A stretch of DNA of 9,884 nucleotides from assembly GCA_946482335.1 (NCBI GenBank), contig CAMLRG010000203.1, positions 1 to 9,884 of the forward strand, in the 5' to 3' direction. Position numbers and translations under genes: made by a program. The DNA is from an uncultured Duganella sp. (GTDB lineage Bacteria > Pseudomonadota > Gammaproteobacteria > Burkholderiales > Burkholderiaceae). Below the pieces are notes generated by a model that was not told the DNA's origin, searched no databases, and saw only the letters and a program-made list of their open reading frames with translations. Below, piece after piece: positions 1 through 6,630 of this stretch (position 1 is the stretch's first letter; every line of letters begins with the position of its first letter).

Positions 1-1858
1 CTTGGCCCGGCAGGCCGGCCAGCATCATGCAGTTGGTGACGTCGGTGTAGGCGCCATCGTCGGTCTGGATCCAGCAAATGCCGGTGGCCTTGGAGAAGGC
101 CAGGCCGTCCGGGCTGGAGAAGTCCTGGTCGGCCGTCAGGCTCGACAGGTTGACCATGCCCGGGGCGGCATCGGACTGGGCACCGAACAGGTAGACGTCC
201 CAGCTGAAGGTGGCGGACGCATTGCCATCCTTTTCCTTGACGCGCAGGATGTGGCCGTTCACGTTGCCGGTCTGTTTGGAAGCGCCCTTCATGTCTTCAT
301 ACATGCGCGGATTCGCGCCGTCCGGCACCGTGCGCGCGCTGTTGTTGGTCAGCGTGAAATACACCTCGCCGTTGGCCGGGTTGACCGAGCACCATTCCGG
401 GCGGTCCATCTTGGTCGCGCCCACGGCATCGGCCGCCAGGCGGGCGTTGACCAGCACGTCGGCCTGGTCGGCGAACTTGTAGTTCGCGTAGCCGGCGATG
501 GCCGCGTTGGAAATACTCAGTTCGATCCAGCTGCCGGTGCCGTCGGCGGCGAACTTGGCCACGAACAGCTTGCCCGCATCGAGGTACTTGTCGCCGGTCG
601 CCAGCATGTCGGCCGGGTTGGCATCGGCATCGCTCCAGGTGGCGGTGGATACGAATTTGTAGATGTATTCGTTGCGCGAGTCGTCGCCCATGTACACCGC
701 GAGCGGCTGGCCGGCCACGGTCTTGCCGAAGGCGGCGCTTTCGTGGGCGTAGCGGCCCAGGGCGGTGCGCTTGCGCAGCGGCTTGGTCTTGTTGTACGGG
801 TCGGCTTCCACGATGTAACCCATGCCGTTCATCTCGTTGCGGTAGTCGTCGCTGCCATCGGTCGAGGTGCCGAGCTTGGAGATATTCCAGCGCTGGTATT
901 TATCGTCGGCACCGCCGGTTTCCCAGCCGTGGCGCGTGGCAGCGCCCTGGCTGCGGCCATAGCGCTTGAGCGCGGCGACGCTCTTGTCATTGCCGCGCGC
1001 GGCATCGTCGGTCGCGCTGCGGGTGAAGTAGCCGTTCCAGTTTTCTTCGCCCGAAACGAAGGAACCCCATGGGGTCTTGCCGGTGCCGCAGTTGTTCAGG
1101 GTGCCGCGGGTCTTGCTGCCGTCCGGCGAGTACTTGGTCTTGAGCAGGGCATTGCCCTTGGCCGGGCCATTGATCTCGCATTCGCTCAGGCAGGTGACGC
1201 GGCGGTTGTAGGCCGAGTCCTTGACGTATTCCCACTTGCCGCTAGCCTTGCGCACTTCCACCACGGAAATGCCGTGCAGGGCGGTTTCGCGGTCCACTTC
1301 GGCGGCCGGGCGCGGCAGGGTGTTGGTGCCGCCATTGGCGTGGATAAAGAACGACGACAGCTTTTCGTTGGTGGTCGCTTCGTGGTTGACGGCCAGCAGG
1401 CCGCGTTCGTTGCCGCTGGCCGAAGGCTTGCCGGCGCTGTCCAGGCCGAAGAATTCCATACCGTCGTGGTGATCGCCGGCGCGGTTCTCGAAATCGGCAT
1501 CGCTGCCATCATTCTTGAAGGCGGTGGTGGACGCGGTCAGCGGATCGCCCAGCGCGTAAATCACGCTGGCGGTATAGCCGGCCGGCACGCTCACGGCATC
1601 GGCCAGGCTCTTGCCCACGGCCGCGAAGCCCAGCAGCTTTTCGCTCGGGGTCGGGGTGACCGGCGTGGTGACAGCCGGCGCATCGTCGCCGCCGCCGCAA
1701 GCGGTCAGCGTGGCCGAACCCATCATCACGGAAATGGCCGACGCGACCGAGCCGCGCAGCAGGTTGCGGCGACTGATGCGCTTGTCGAGGATGTCGCTGA
1801 AGTGTTCGTTCGGGGTATCGTTGTAGCCGATATCGTCGTGATCGTGTTTGTTTTCCAT
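1..1858 (-). CDS. phoX: PhoX-family (DUF839) alkaline phosphatase, Tat-exported, 3' end cut by window edge
   Basis: Predicted secreted phosphomonoesterase that releases phosphate from organic esters outside the cytoplasm; characterised PhoX enzymes use calcium and iron. The 619 visible codons carry the twin-arginine motif SRRNLLR at 29-35, a hydrophobic stretch at 37-53 and a lipobox LTAC ending at Cys54, then a Thr/Pro linker, so export by Tat and lipid anchoring is likely. Family motifs appear in order: DHHDGMEFF (129-137), VNHEA (157-161), NNCGTGKTPWG followed by GEENW (255-274), GYIVEADPY and KRTALGRYAHES (to 374), YMGDDSRNEYIYKFVS (389-404), MDRPEW (484-489), VYFTLTNN (499-506) and SSPDGLAF (581-588). 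Family members are usually about 630-700 aa, so only a short C-terminal part is missing. The start ATG (complement of 1856-1858) has GGAAAG 4 nt upstream and sits behind a Pho box promoter. The long open frame on the opposite strand is a GC-rich shadow. Confidence 0.93.
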   Translation of the reverse strand, partial: MENKHDHDDIGYNDTPNEHFSDILDKRISRRNLLRGSVASAISVMMGSATLTACGGGDDAPAVTTPVTPTPSEKLLGFAAVGKSLADAVSVPAGYTASVIYALGDPLTASTTAFKNDGSDADFENRAGDHHDGMEFFGLDSAGKPSASGNERGLLAVNHEATTNEKLSSFFIHANGGTNTLPRPAAEVDRETALHGISVVEVRKASGKWEYVKDSAYNRRVTCLSECEINGPAKGNALLKTKYSPDGSKTRGTLNNCGTGKTPWGSFVSGEENWNGYFTRSATDDAARGNDKSVAALKRYGRSQGAATRHGWETGGADDKYQRWNISKLGTSTDGSDDYRNEMNGMGYIVEADPYNKTKPLRKRTALGRYAHESAAFGKTVAGQPLAVYMGDDSRNEYIYKFVSTATWSDADANPADMLATGDKYLDAGKLFVAKFAADGTGSWIELSISNAAIAGYANYKFADQADVLVNARLAADAVGATKMDRPEWCSVNPANGEVYFTLTNNSARTVPDGANPRMYEDMKGASKQTGNVNGHILRVKEKDGNASATFSWDVYLFGAQSDAAPGMVNLSSLTADQDFSSPDGLAFSKATGICWIQTDDGAYTDVTNCMMLAGLPGQ

Positions 1859-1896
1859 GACGCTTTCCAAATGTGGGGGAGTAGAAACTGCCCGCC

Positions 1897-1930
1897 ATTC
1901 TAGGAAGCGAAAATGACAACATCGTGACCG
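1897..1930 (-). promoter_or_regulatory. PhoB-type Pho box plus -10 of phoX (left arm)
   Basis: Read on the minus strand, two 7-mers CGGTCAC and TTGTCAT are separated by GATG, giving the 11 bp direct-repeat period of a Pho box (consensus CTGTCAT; 5/7 and 6/7 matches). Exactly 10 nt after the second half lies TAGAAT, a 5/6 match to the -10 consensus. The E. coli phoA promoter has the same 10 nt gap. There is no sigma70 -35 at normal spacing, as expected when PhoB replaces it. The box starts 5 nt after the acetyltransferase stop codon. PhoB control of phoX under phosphate starvation is inferred. Confidence 0.68.
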
Positions 1931-1934
1931 GCGC

Positions 1935-2417
1935 TTATGCTGCGCTCCACGCCATCTTTTGCAGCTGGATCTCGGGATGGCTTTCCAGCGCTTCCCAATG
2001 CGGCAGGAAAGCGAAGCCGCGCTTCTGGTAGAAGGCAGCGGCGCGGCGGTTCTCGGGCGCGACATCGAGCACCACGCGCGTGTGCCCTTGCGCTTGCGCA
2101 TGCGCCTTCATCGCGTCGACCAGCGCGGCGGCCGCGCCGCTGCCGCGGTGTGCCGGCTTGACCCACATCGCGATCAGGTTGAATTCCTGCGCGGCGCTGA
2201 CGACGCCGCCGACCATGCCGAGCGGCGTGCCGCCGTCGAAAGCCAGCAGGTAGGTCGCCGGGCCACGCGCCGCGGCGCGGTCGCGCCATTGCGCTTCGCT
2301 ATTGGCGGCTGCGCTGGCGTGCGTCACGCCGAAGGCAGTGGGGGAATCAAGCAGCGCGGCCAGGCGCAATTCTTTGAGGACAATCCAGTCCTGTTCGGTG
2401 GTGTATCGGATCAGCAT
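1935..2417 (-). CDS. GNAT-family N-acetyltransferase
   Basis: A 160-residue single-domain acetyltransferase of the Gcn5-related fold, predicted to move an acetyl group from acetyl-CoA to an unknown amine. The acetyl-CoA loop is clear: strand LIAMWVKP (81-88), then R91-x-x-G94-x-A96 (RGSGAA) and helix AALVDAMKAHA. The C-terminal motif VVLDVAPENRRAAAFYQKRGF (split over 115-135) has the usual Asn, the FY pair and the Gly-Phe turn. The substrate cannot be told from sequence. The ATG at 2415-2417 is preferred because the frame stays open upstream only where it runs antisense to the DNA glycosylase gene. No Shine-Dalgarno is visible and an extended -10 lies directly upstream, so translation may be leaderless. 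phoX follows on the same strand after 76 nt but has its own promoter, so co-transcription is possible but not required. Confidence 0.9.
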   Translation of the reverse strand: MLIRYTTEQDWIVLKELRLAALLDSPTAFGVTHASAAANSEAQWRDRAAARGPATYLLAFDGGTPLGMVGGVVSAAQEFNLIAMWVKPAHRGSGAAAALVDAMKAHAQAQGHTRVVLDVAPENRRAAAFYQKRGFAFLPHWEALESHPEIQLQKMAWSAA

Positions 2418-2424
2418 GCGCCCG

Positions 2425-2433
2425 AGTATAGCA
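2425..2433 (-). promoter_or_regulatory. Extended -10 promoter of the acetyltransferase gene (left arm)
   Basis: The minus strand reads TGCTATACT: a TGn extension followed by TATACT, 5/6 to the -10 consensus. No -35 is recognisable, which extended -10 promoters tolerate. The -10 ends 7 nt before the ATG at 2417, so transcription would begin at or within a base of the start codon. This agrees with the absence of a ribosome binding site. Confidence 0.55.
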
Positions 2434-2485
2434 ATTGTGCGTGCGCGCACCGCGCGGCGCGGCGGCGGCGCGGAAACTGGGCGGG

Positions 2486-2493
2486 AAGGAGGT
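2486..2493 (+). promoter_or_regulatory. Strong Shine-Dalgarno of the Fpg/Nei glycosylase gene
   Basis: AAGGAGGT matches the 16S anti-Shine-Dalgarno almost completely and ends 5 nt before the ATG at 2499. It decides the start of the glycosylase, since the frame is open for several hundred bases upstream. The 81 bp divergent region around it is extremely GC-rich, and I see no convincing promoter for this gene. Confidence 0.85.
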
Positions 2494-2498
2494 GCGCC

Positions 2499-3254
2499 AT
2501 GCCCGAAGGTCCGTCGATCGTCATCCTCACCGAACAAACCAAGGCGTTCGAAGGCCGCACCATCGCGGCGGCCAGCGGCAACAGCAAGCTGGTACCGTTG
2601 GACGAACTGCCCGGCCAGCCCATCCTCTCGCTGCGCAGCTGGGGCAAGCACTTCCTGATCGAGCTGCCGCTGTACACCCTGCGCATCCACTTCCTCTTGT
2701 TCGGCAGTTACCGCATCGACGAACGCAAGGACAATGCCGCGCCGCGCTTGACACTGCAGTTTGAGGAGGGCGGCGAACTGAACTTCTATGCCTGTTCCAT
2801 CAAACTGGTGGAAGGCGAGCTGGACCGGGCTTACGACTGGCGTGCCGATGTCATGTCCGACCACTGGAGCGCGCGCCTGGCGCTGAAAAAACTGCGCGAA
2901 AAACCGGACCAGTTAGTGTGCGATGCCCTGCTCGACCAGAATATTTTTTCAGGTGTTGGCAATATTATTAAAAACGAAGTATTGTTTCGCTTGCACATTC
3001 ACCCTCTCTCTACGGTAAGTAAATTGCCGCAAGGAAAATTACGGGAACTGGTGAAACAGGCGCGCCAATACAGTTTTGAATTCAAGGCGTGGAAGGAAGC
3101 GTTTGTGCTGAAACAGCATTGGCAGGCGCATAACCGCGCCGTCTGTCCGCGTTGCAATATCAAGTTACACAGAGCGCATCTCGGCCTCACCCGGCGCCGC
3201 AGTTTCTGGTGCGGACGCTGCCAGAAGCTTTATGGCGAAGCAGTTGTGTTGTAA
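2499..3254 (+). CDS. nei: Fpg/Nei-family DNA glycosylase / AP lyase (endonuclease VIII-like)
   Basis: Base-excision repair enzyme predicted to remove oxidised bases and cut the abasic strand by beta/delta elimination. The protein has 251 residues (E. coli Nei has 263). It begins MPEGP, the Nei-type N-terminus, whose Pro2 becomes the catalytic amine and Glu3 the acid after Met removal. Lys50 in WGKHFLIE matches the conserved beta-hairpin lysine, and IHFLLFGSYRI (about 63-73) is the strand corresponding to the HLxMTG region. The H2TH segment is DQNIFSGVGNIIKNE (146-160). A C-terminal zinc finger uses Cys216, Cys219, Cys238 and Cys241, with Arg234 before the last pair (RRSFWCGRCQ), so all catalytic and DNA-binding elements are intact. 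Fpg proper starts MPELPE, which makes the Nei side more likely, but substrate range is not settled. Codon use turns clearly AT-richer from about 2938. Confidence 0.9.
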   Translation: MPEGPSIVILTEQTKAFEGRTIAAASGNSKLVPLDELPGQPILSLRSWGKHFLIELPLYTLRIHFLLFGSYRIDERKDNAAPRLTLQFEEGGELNFYACSIKLVEGELDRAYDWRADVMSDHWSARLALKKLREKPDQLVCDALLDQNIFSGVGNIIKNEVLFRLHIHPLSTVSKLPQGKLRELVKQARQYSFEFKAWKEAFVLKQHWQAHNRAVCPRCNIKLHRAHLGLTRRRSFWCGRCQKLYGEAVVL

Positions 3255-3280
3255 AGAATTAGCACATCCAGTATTGCCTG

Positions 3281-3309
3281 TTGTTAATAGCAATGGGTCA
3301 GACTACAAT
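3281..3309 (+). promoter_or_regulatory. Sigma70-type promoter of the HD-GYP response regulator (left arm)
   Basis: TTGTTA (3281-3286, 4/6 to TTGACA) and TACAAT (3304-3309, 5/6 to TATAAT) are separated by the ideal 17 bp. Transcription would start near 3316, leaving a leader of about 59 nt before the ATG at 3375. It begins 26 nt after the glycosylase stop codon, so the regulator need not be read through from that gene. Confidence 0.62.
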
Positions 3310-3315
3310 CGGCCA

Positions 3316-3338
3316 GATGCGCCCAATGATTGCGCATC
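3316..3338. repeat. 7 bp inverted repeat at predicted transcript start (operator or leader hairpin)
   Basis: GATGCGC (3316-3322) and GCGCATC (3332-3338) form a perfect 7 bp inverted repeat with a 9 nt spacer (CCAATGATT). It starts at the predicted +1 of the response regulator promoter. It could be a repressor operator just downstream of the promoter, or a hairpin at the 5' end of the mRNA. No T-tract follows, so it is not an intrinsic terminator. Confidence 0.5.
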
Positions 3339-3374
3339 ACCCAGGACTTTGTGTCACATTTGGAATCTGCCAAT

Positions 3375-4880
3375 ATGTCTTTCTTGTCTTCTGCTACGCC
3401 AAAACTTGCGCCGTGGAGAATCCTGCTGGTTGATGATGAACCCGATATACATGACATCACCAAGCTTACCCTCAGCCGTTTTCGGCTGGAAGGCCGCGGC
3501 CTGACCTTCCTGCACGCGTACAGCGGTGCCGAAGCCAAGGAAGTGCTGGCAAAAGAGAAAGACATCGCCCTGGTATTCCTCGATGTGGTGATGGAAAAGG
3601 AAGATTCCGGCCTGGAGGTGGCGCGCTGGATGCGCCAGGACCTGGACAACCAGTTCACCCGCATCGTGCTGCGCACCGGCCAGCCGGGCCAGGCGCCGGA
3701 AGAACGCGTGATCGTCAATTACGACATCAACGATTACAAGGAAAAGACCGAGCTCGACCGCACCAAGCTGTTCACCACCACCTTCGCCGCCCTGCGCGCT
3801 TACCGCGACATCATGAAGGTGGAAGAAGCGCGCCAGCAGCAGTTGCATTACCGCGAAGGCCTGGAGCGCGTGATTGCCGCCTCGGCCCATATTTTCCAGC
3901 AGCGCAACCTGAAGGACTTCGCCAACGGCTTGCTGCAGCAAGTGGTGGCCCTGCTGCGCCTGGAGCAAAGCATGCTGGTGCGCGTGCGCGGCGCCACCGC
4001 CGTCACCGGCGAAAACAATTACGAAGTCCTGGCCCAGATCGGCCAGGATGAAGGTTCGCTGCTCACGCCCGAATTGATCTCCCAGCTGAAAGACGCCGAA
4101 AGCAACCGCATTTCGCGCATGCTGGGCGACACCTATGTCGGCTACTTCCCCAACAGCAGCGGCAAGGCCTCGCTGCTGGTGCTGAAAGGGGTGGACGAGA
4201 TTTCCGAGATCGACCAGAAGCTGCTGCAGATTTTCTGCAGCGGCGTGGCGATCGCCTTCGACAATATCCTGCTGACGCAGGAAATCACCGACACCCAGGC
4301 CGAGCTGATCATGCGCCTGGGCGACGTGGTGGAATCGCGCTCCAACGAAGCGGGCAACCACGTGCGCCGCATGGCGGAATTCTGCCACCTGCTGGCGACG
4401 GCCGCCGGCTTGCCGGACGAGGAGACGGCGGTGCTCAAGCACGCCGCGCCGATGCACGACATCGGCAAGATTGCCACCCCTGATTCCGTGCTGCTGAAAC
4501 CGGGCAAGCTCGACCCGGCCGAATGGGAAATCATGAAGCAGCACCCGGCGGTCGGCCTGTCGATCCTGGACGGCTCGCAGCGCCCGATCCTGAAGGCGGC
4601 CGCCGTGATCGCCCACCAGCACCACGAGAAGTTCGACGGCAGCGGCTACCCGCAAGGCTTGAAAGGCCACGACATCCACCAGTATGCCCGCATCGTGGCG
4701 GTGGCCGACGTGTTCGACGCCCTGATGCACAAGCGCTGCTACAAGGACGCCTGGCCGGTCGAGCAAGTGGTGGAGCACATGCGCGAAGTGGCCGGCAAGC
4801 ACCTCGACCCCAAATTCGTCGAACTGCTGATCGACAACATGGACAAGGCGCTCGCCATCAACGACCGCTTCCCGGATTAA
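3375..4880 (+). CDS. Response regulator with REC, DUF3369 and HD-GYP domains (putative c-di-GMP phosphodiesterase)
   Basis: Cytoplasmic two-component output protein of 501 residues, predicted to hydrolyse cyclic di-GMP when phosphorylated. REC (about 14-130) has the acidic cluster D20-D21-E22, phosphoacceptor D70 (VFLDVV), T101 and K122 (DYKEKTE). DUF3369, a sensory-like domain often found between REC and HD domains, spans about 163-310. The HD-GYP domain follows from about 315: N328-H329 in NEAGNHVRR, H361-D362 in HDIGKIA, H416-H417-E418 and G424-Y425-P426 in the HHEKFDGSGYPQG block, and D445 in VADVFDAL. The metal-binding and GYP residues are all present, so activity is expected. ATG 3375 is chosen because it lies downstream of the promoter with GGAA 9 nt before it; the upstream TTG (3330) falls in the inverted repeat. 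No partner histidine kinase is visible. The stop codon is overlapped by a 27 bp repeat. Confidence 0.93.
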   Translation: MSFLSSATPKLAPWRILLVDDEPDIHDITKLTLSRFRLEGRGLTFLHAYSGAEAKEVLAKEKDIALVFLDVVMEKEDSGLEVARWMRQDLDNQFTRIVLRTGQPGQAPEERVIVNYDINDYKEKTELDRTKLFTTTFAALRAYRDIMKVEEARQQQLHYREGLERVIAASAHIFQQRNLKDFANGLLQQVVALLRLEQSMLVRVRGATAVTGENNYEVLAQIGQDEGSLLTPELISQLKDAESNRISRMLGDTYVGYFPNSSGKASLLVLKGVDEISEIDQKLLQIFCSGVAIAFDNILLTQEITDTQAELIMRLGDVVESRSNEAGNHVRRMAEFCHLLATAAGLPDEETAVLKHAAPMHDIGKIATPDSVLLKPGKLDPAEWEIMKQHPAVGLSILDGSQRPILKAAAVIAHQHHEKFDGSGYPQGLKGHDIHQYARIVAVADVFDALMHKRCYKDAWPVEQVVEHMREVAGKHLDPKFVELLIDNMDKALAINDRFPD

Positions 4881-4932
4881 AGTCGGGGTCAGCTCTGGCA
4901 ACATGAAAGTCGGGGTCAGCTCTGGCAACAGG
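4879..4932. repeat. Two tandem 27 bp repeats (left side of palindrome centre)
   Basis: The copies at 4879-4905 and 4906-4932 differ at one base (ending CATG versus CAGG). Each carries the core GGGGTCAGCTCTGGCAAC. The first starts inside the TAA stop of the response regulator gene. With the mirror copies at 4953-5006 they form a head-to-head array like an intergenic REP/BIME-type element. Two contiguous copies without unique spacers do not make a CRISPR. Confidence 0.9.
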
Positions 4933-4954
4933 ACATTTCGCTAGCGAAATGTCC
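4931..4954. repeat. 24 bp perfect palindrome at the axis of symmetry
   Basis: GGACATTTCGCT is followed directly by its reverse complement AGCGAAATGTCC, with the axis between 4942 and 4943. Taken with the flanking repeats, about 128 bp (4879-5006) forms an uninterrupted palindrome outside any gene. It is the point where the whole window reverses. It lacks a T-tract, so it is not a standard intrinsic terminator, although a strong hairpin between genes could still stop transcription or protect mRNA ends. Confidence 0.95.
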
Positions 4955-5006
4955 TGTTGCCAGAGCTGACCCCGACTTTCATGTTGCCAGAGCTGACCCC
5001 GACTTT
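4953..5006. repeat. Two tandem 27 bp repeats, inverted (right side of palindrome centre)
   Basis: Reverse-complement copies of the left pair, with core GTTGCCAGAGCTGACCCC. The last two bases overlap the stop codon of the minus-strand response regulator gene. If the fold-back is an artefact, at least part of this half may still be real, because a natural inverted pair here would explain the turnaround. Confidence 0.88.
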
Positions 5007-6510
5007 AATCCGGGAAGCGGTCGTTGATGGCGAGCGCCTTGTCCATGTTGTCGATCAGCAGTTCGACGAATTTGGGGTCGAGGTGCTTGCCGGCCACTTC
5101 GCGCATGTGCTCCACCACTTGCTCGACCGGCCAGGCGTCCTTGTAGCAGCGCTTGTGCATCAGGGCGTCGAACACGTCGGCCACCGCCACGATGCGGGCA
5201 TACTGGTGGATGTCGTGGCCTTTCAAGCCTTGCGGGTAGCCGCTGCCGTCGAACTTCTCGTGGTGCTGGTGGGCGATCACGGCGGCCGCCTTCAGGATCG
5301 GGCGCTGCGAGCCGTCCAGGATCGACAGGCCGACCGCCGGGTGCTGCTTCATGATTTCCCATTCGGCCGGGTCGAGCTTGCCCGGTTTCAGCAGCACGGA
5401 ATCAGGGGTGGCAATCTTGCCGATGTCGTGCATCGGCGCGGCGTGCTTGAGCACCGCCGTCTCCTCGTCCGGCAAGCCGGCGGCCGTCGCCAGCAGGTGG
5501 CAGAATTCCGCCATGCGGCGCACGTGGTTGCCCGCTTCGTTGGAGCGCGATTCCACCACGTCGCCCAGGCGCATGATCAGCTCGGCCTGGGTGTCGGTGA
5601 TTTCCTGCGTCAGCAGGATATTGTCGAAGGCGATCGCCACGCCGCTGCAGAAAATCTGCAGCAGCTTCTGGTCGATCTCGGAAATCTCGTCCACCCCTTT
5701 CAGCACCAGCAGCGAGGCCTTGCCGCTGCTGTTGGGGAAGTAGCCGACATAGGTGTCGCCCAGCATGCGCGAAATGCGGTTGCTTTCGGCGTCTTTCAGC
5801 TGGGAGATCAATTCGGGCGTGAGCAGCGAACCTTCATCCTGGCCGATCTGGGCCAGGACTTCGTAATTGTTTTCGCCGGTGACGGCGGTGGCGCCGCGCA
5901 CGCGCACCAGCATGCTTTGCTCCAGGCGCAGCAGGGCCACCACTTGCTGCAGCAAGCCGTTGGCGAAGTCCTTCAGGTTGCGCTGCTGGAAAATATGGGC
6001 CGAGGCGGCAATCACGCGCTCCAGGCCTTCGCGGTAATGCAACTGCTGCTGGCGCGCTTCTTCCACCTTCATGATGTCGCGGTAAGCGCGCAGGGCGGCG
6101 AAGGTGGTGGTGAACAGCTTGGTGCGGTCGAGCTCGGTCTTTTCCTTGTAATCGTTGATGTCGTAATTGACGATCACGCGTTCTTCCGGCGCCTGGCCCG
6201 GCTGGCCGGTGCGCAGCACGATGCGGGTGAACTGGTTGTCCAGGTCCTGGCGCATCCAGCGCGCCACCTCCAGGCCGGAATCTTCCTTTTCCATCACCAC
6301 ATCGAGGAATACCAGGGCGATGTCTTTCTCTTTTGCCAGCACTTCCTTGGCTTCGGCACCGCTGTACGCGTGCAGGAAGGTCAGGCCGCGGCCTTCCAGC
6401 CGAAAACGGCTGAGGGTAAGCTTGGTGATGTCATGTATATCGGGTTCATCATCAACCAGCAGGATTCTCCACGGCGCAAGTTTTGGCGTAGCAGAAGACA
6501 AGAAAGACAT
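5005..6510 (-). CDS. REC-DUF3369-HD-GYP response regulator, mirror copy
   Basis: Identical 501-residue copy of the protein encoded at 3375-4880, on the other arm. It has the same REC phosphoacceptor D70, the DUF3369 middle domain and the intact HD (361-362), HHE (416-418) and GYP (424-426) motifs of a c-di-GMP phosphodiesterase. The two copies converge on the palindrome centre with 124 nt between their stop codons. The lack of even synonymous differences argues against an old duplication; this copy may exist only in the assembly. Confidence 0.88.
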   Translation of the reverse strand: MSFLSSATPKLAPWRILLVDDEPDIHDITKLTLSRFRLEGRGLTFLHAYSGAEAKEVLAKEKDIALVFLDVVMEKEDSGLEVARWMRQDLDNQFTRIVLRTGQPGQAPEERVIVNYDINDYKEKTELDRTKLFTTTFAALRAYRDIMKVEEARQQQLHYREGLERVIAASAHIFQQRNLKDFANGLLQQVVALLRLEQSMLVRVRGATAVTGENNYEVLAQIGQDEGSLLTPELISQLKDAESNRISRMLGDTYVGYFPNSSGKASLLVLKGVDEISEIDQKLLQIFCSGVAIAFDNILLTQEITDTQAELIMRLGDVVESRSNEAGNHVRRMAEFCHLLATAAGLPDEETAVLKHAAPMHDIGKIATPDSVLLKPGKLDPAEWEIMKQHPAVGLSILDGSQRPILKAAAVIAHQHHEKFDGSGYPQGLKGHDIHQYARIVAVADVFDALMHKRCYKDAWPVEQVVEHMREVAGKHLDPKFVELLIDNMDKALAINDRFPD

Positions 6511-6546
6511 ATTGGCAGATTCCAAATGTGACACAAAGTCCTGGGT

Positions 6547-6569
6547 GATGCGCAATCATTGGGCGCATC
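6547..6569. repeat. 7 bp inverted repeat near transcript start, mirror copy
   Basis: GATGCGC and GCGCATC arms around a 9 nt spacer, the same element as at 3316-3338, placed at the predicted +1 of the minus-strand response regulator promoter. Confidence 0.48.
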
Positions 6570-6575
6570 TGGCCG

Positions 6576-6604
6576 ATTGTAGTCTGACCCATTGCTATTA
6601 ACAA
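6576..6604 (-). promoter_or_regulatory. Sigma70-type promoter of the HD-GYP response regulator, mirror copy
   Basis: Read on the minus strand: TTGTTA, a 17 bp spacer, then TACAAT. It would drive the regulator at 5005-6510. The sequence is identical to the left-arm promoter. Confidence 0.6.
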
Positions 6605-6630
6605 CAGGCAATACTGGATGTGCTAATTCT

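Noticed and set aside
2..1903. Long plus-strand open frame opposite phoX (633 codons; mirror 7982-9883 minus)
   Set aside because: Antisense to a clear PhoX protein. Its His/Val/Gly/Ala-rich composition is what a GC3-rich gene gives in the opposite frame, and it has no recognisable domain. The real gene lacks a stop codon inside the window, so a simple ORF list would miss it.
1935..2864. 309-codon version of the acetyltransferase with a long N-terminal extension (mirror 7021-7950)
   Set aside because: The extra 149 residues are antisense to the glycosylase and resemble no domain. The GNAT fold starts naturally at MLIRYT, next to the extended -10.
1959..3254. 431-codon version of the glycosylase (mirror 6631-7926)
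   Set aside because: The family requires Pro at position 2 of the mature protein. MPEGP at 2499 with AAGGAGGT 5 nt upstream fixes the start, and the extension is antisense to the acetyltransferase.
3330..3374. TTG (3330) or GTG (3351) as start of the response regulator
   Set aside because: TTG lies in the inverted repeat close to the predicted +1 with no room for a ribosome binding site. ATG 3375 has GGAA at suitable spacing and leaves a normal short N-terminus before REC.
3354..4928. 524-codon open frame opposite the HD-GYP regulator (mirror 4957-6531 plus)
   Set aside because: Antisense to a gene with complete REC and HD-GYP motifs. The frame has no family motif, and its first residues merely translate the 27 bp repeats.
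1..4942. A new defence or toxin-antitoxin system
   Set aside because: All four genes belong to common families with intact standard motifs, have separate regulatory signals, and show no shared operon or partner logic.
4931..4954. Intrinsic terminator at the central palindrome
   Set aside because: A strong stem but no following T-tract on either strand. It is better described as a repeat-associated palindrome.
4879..5006. CRISPR array or insertion sequence ends
   Set aside because: Only two contiguous copies per side, no unique spacers, no cas gene, no transposase, and no target-site duplication that can be tested within a perfect palindrome.
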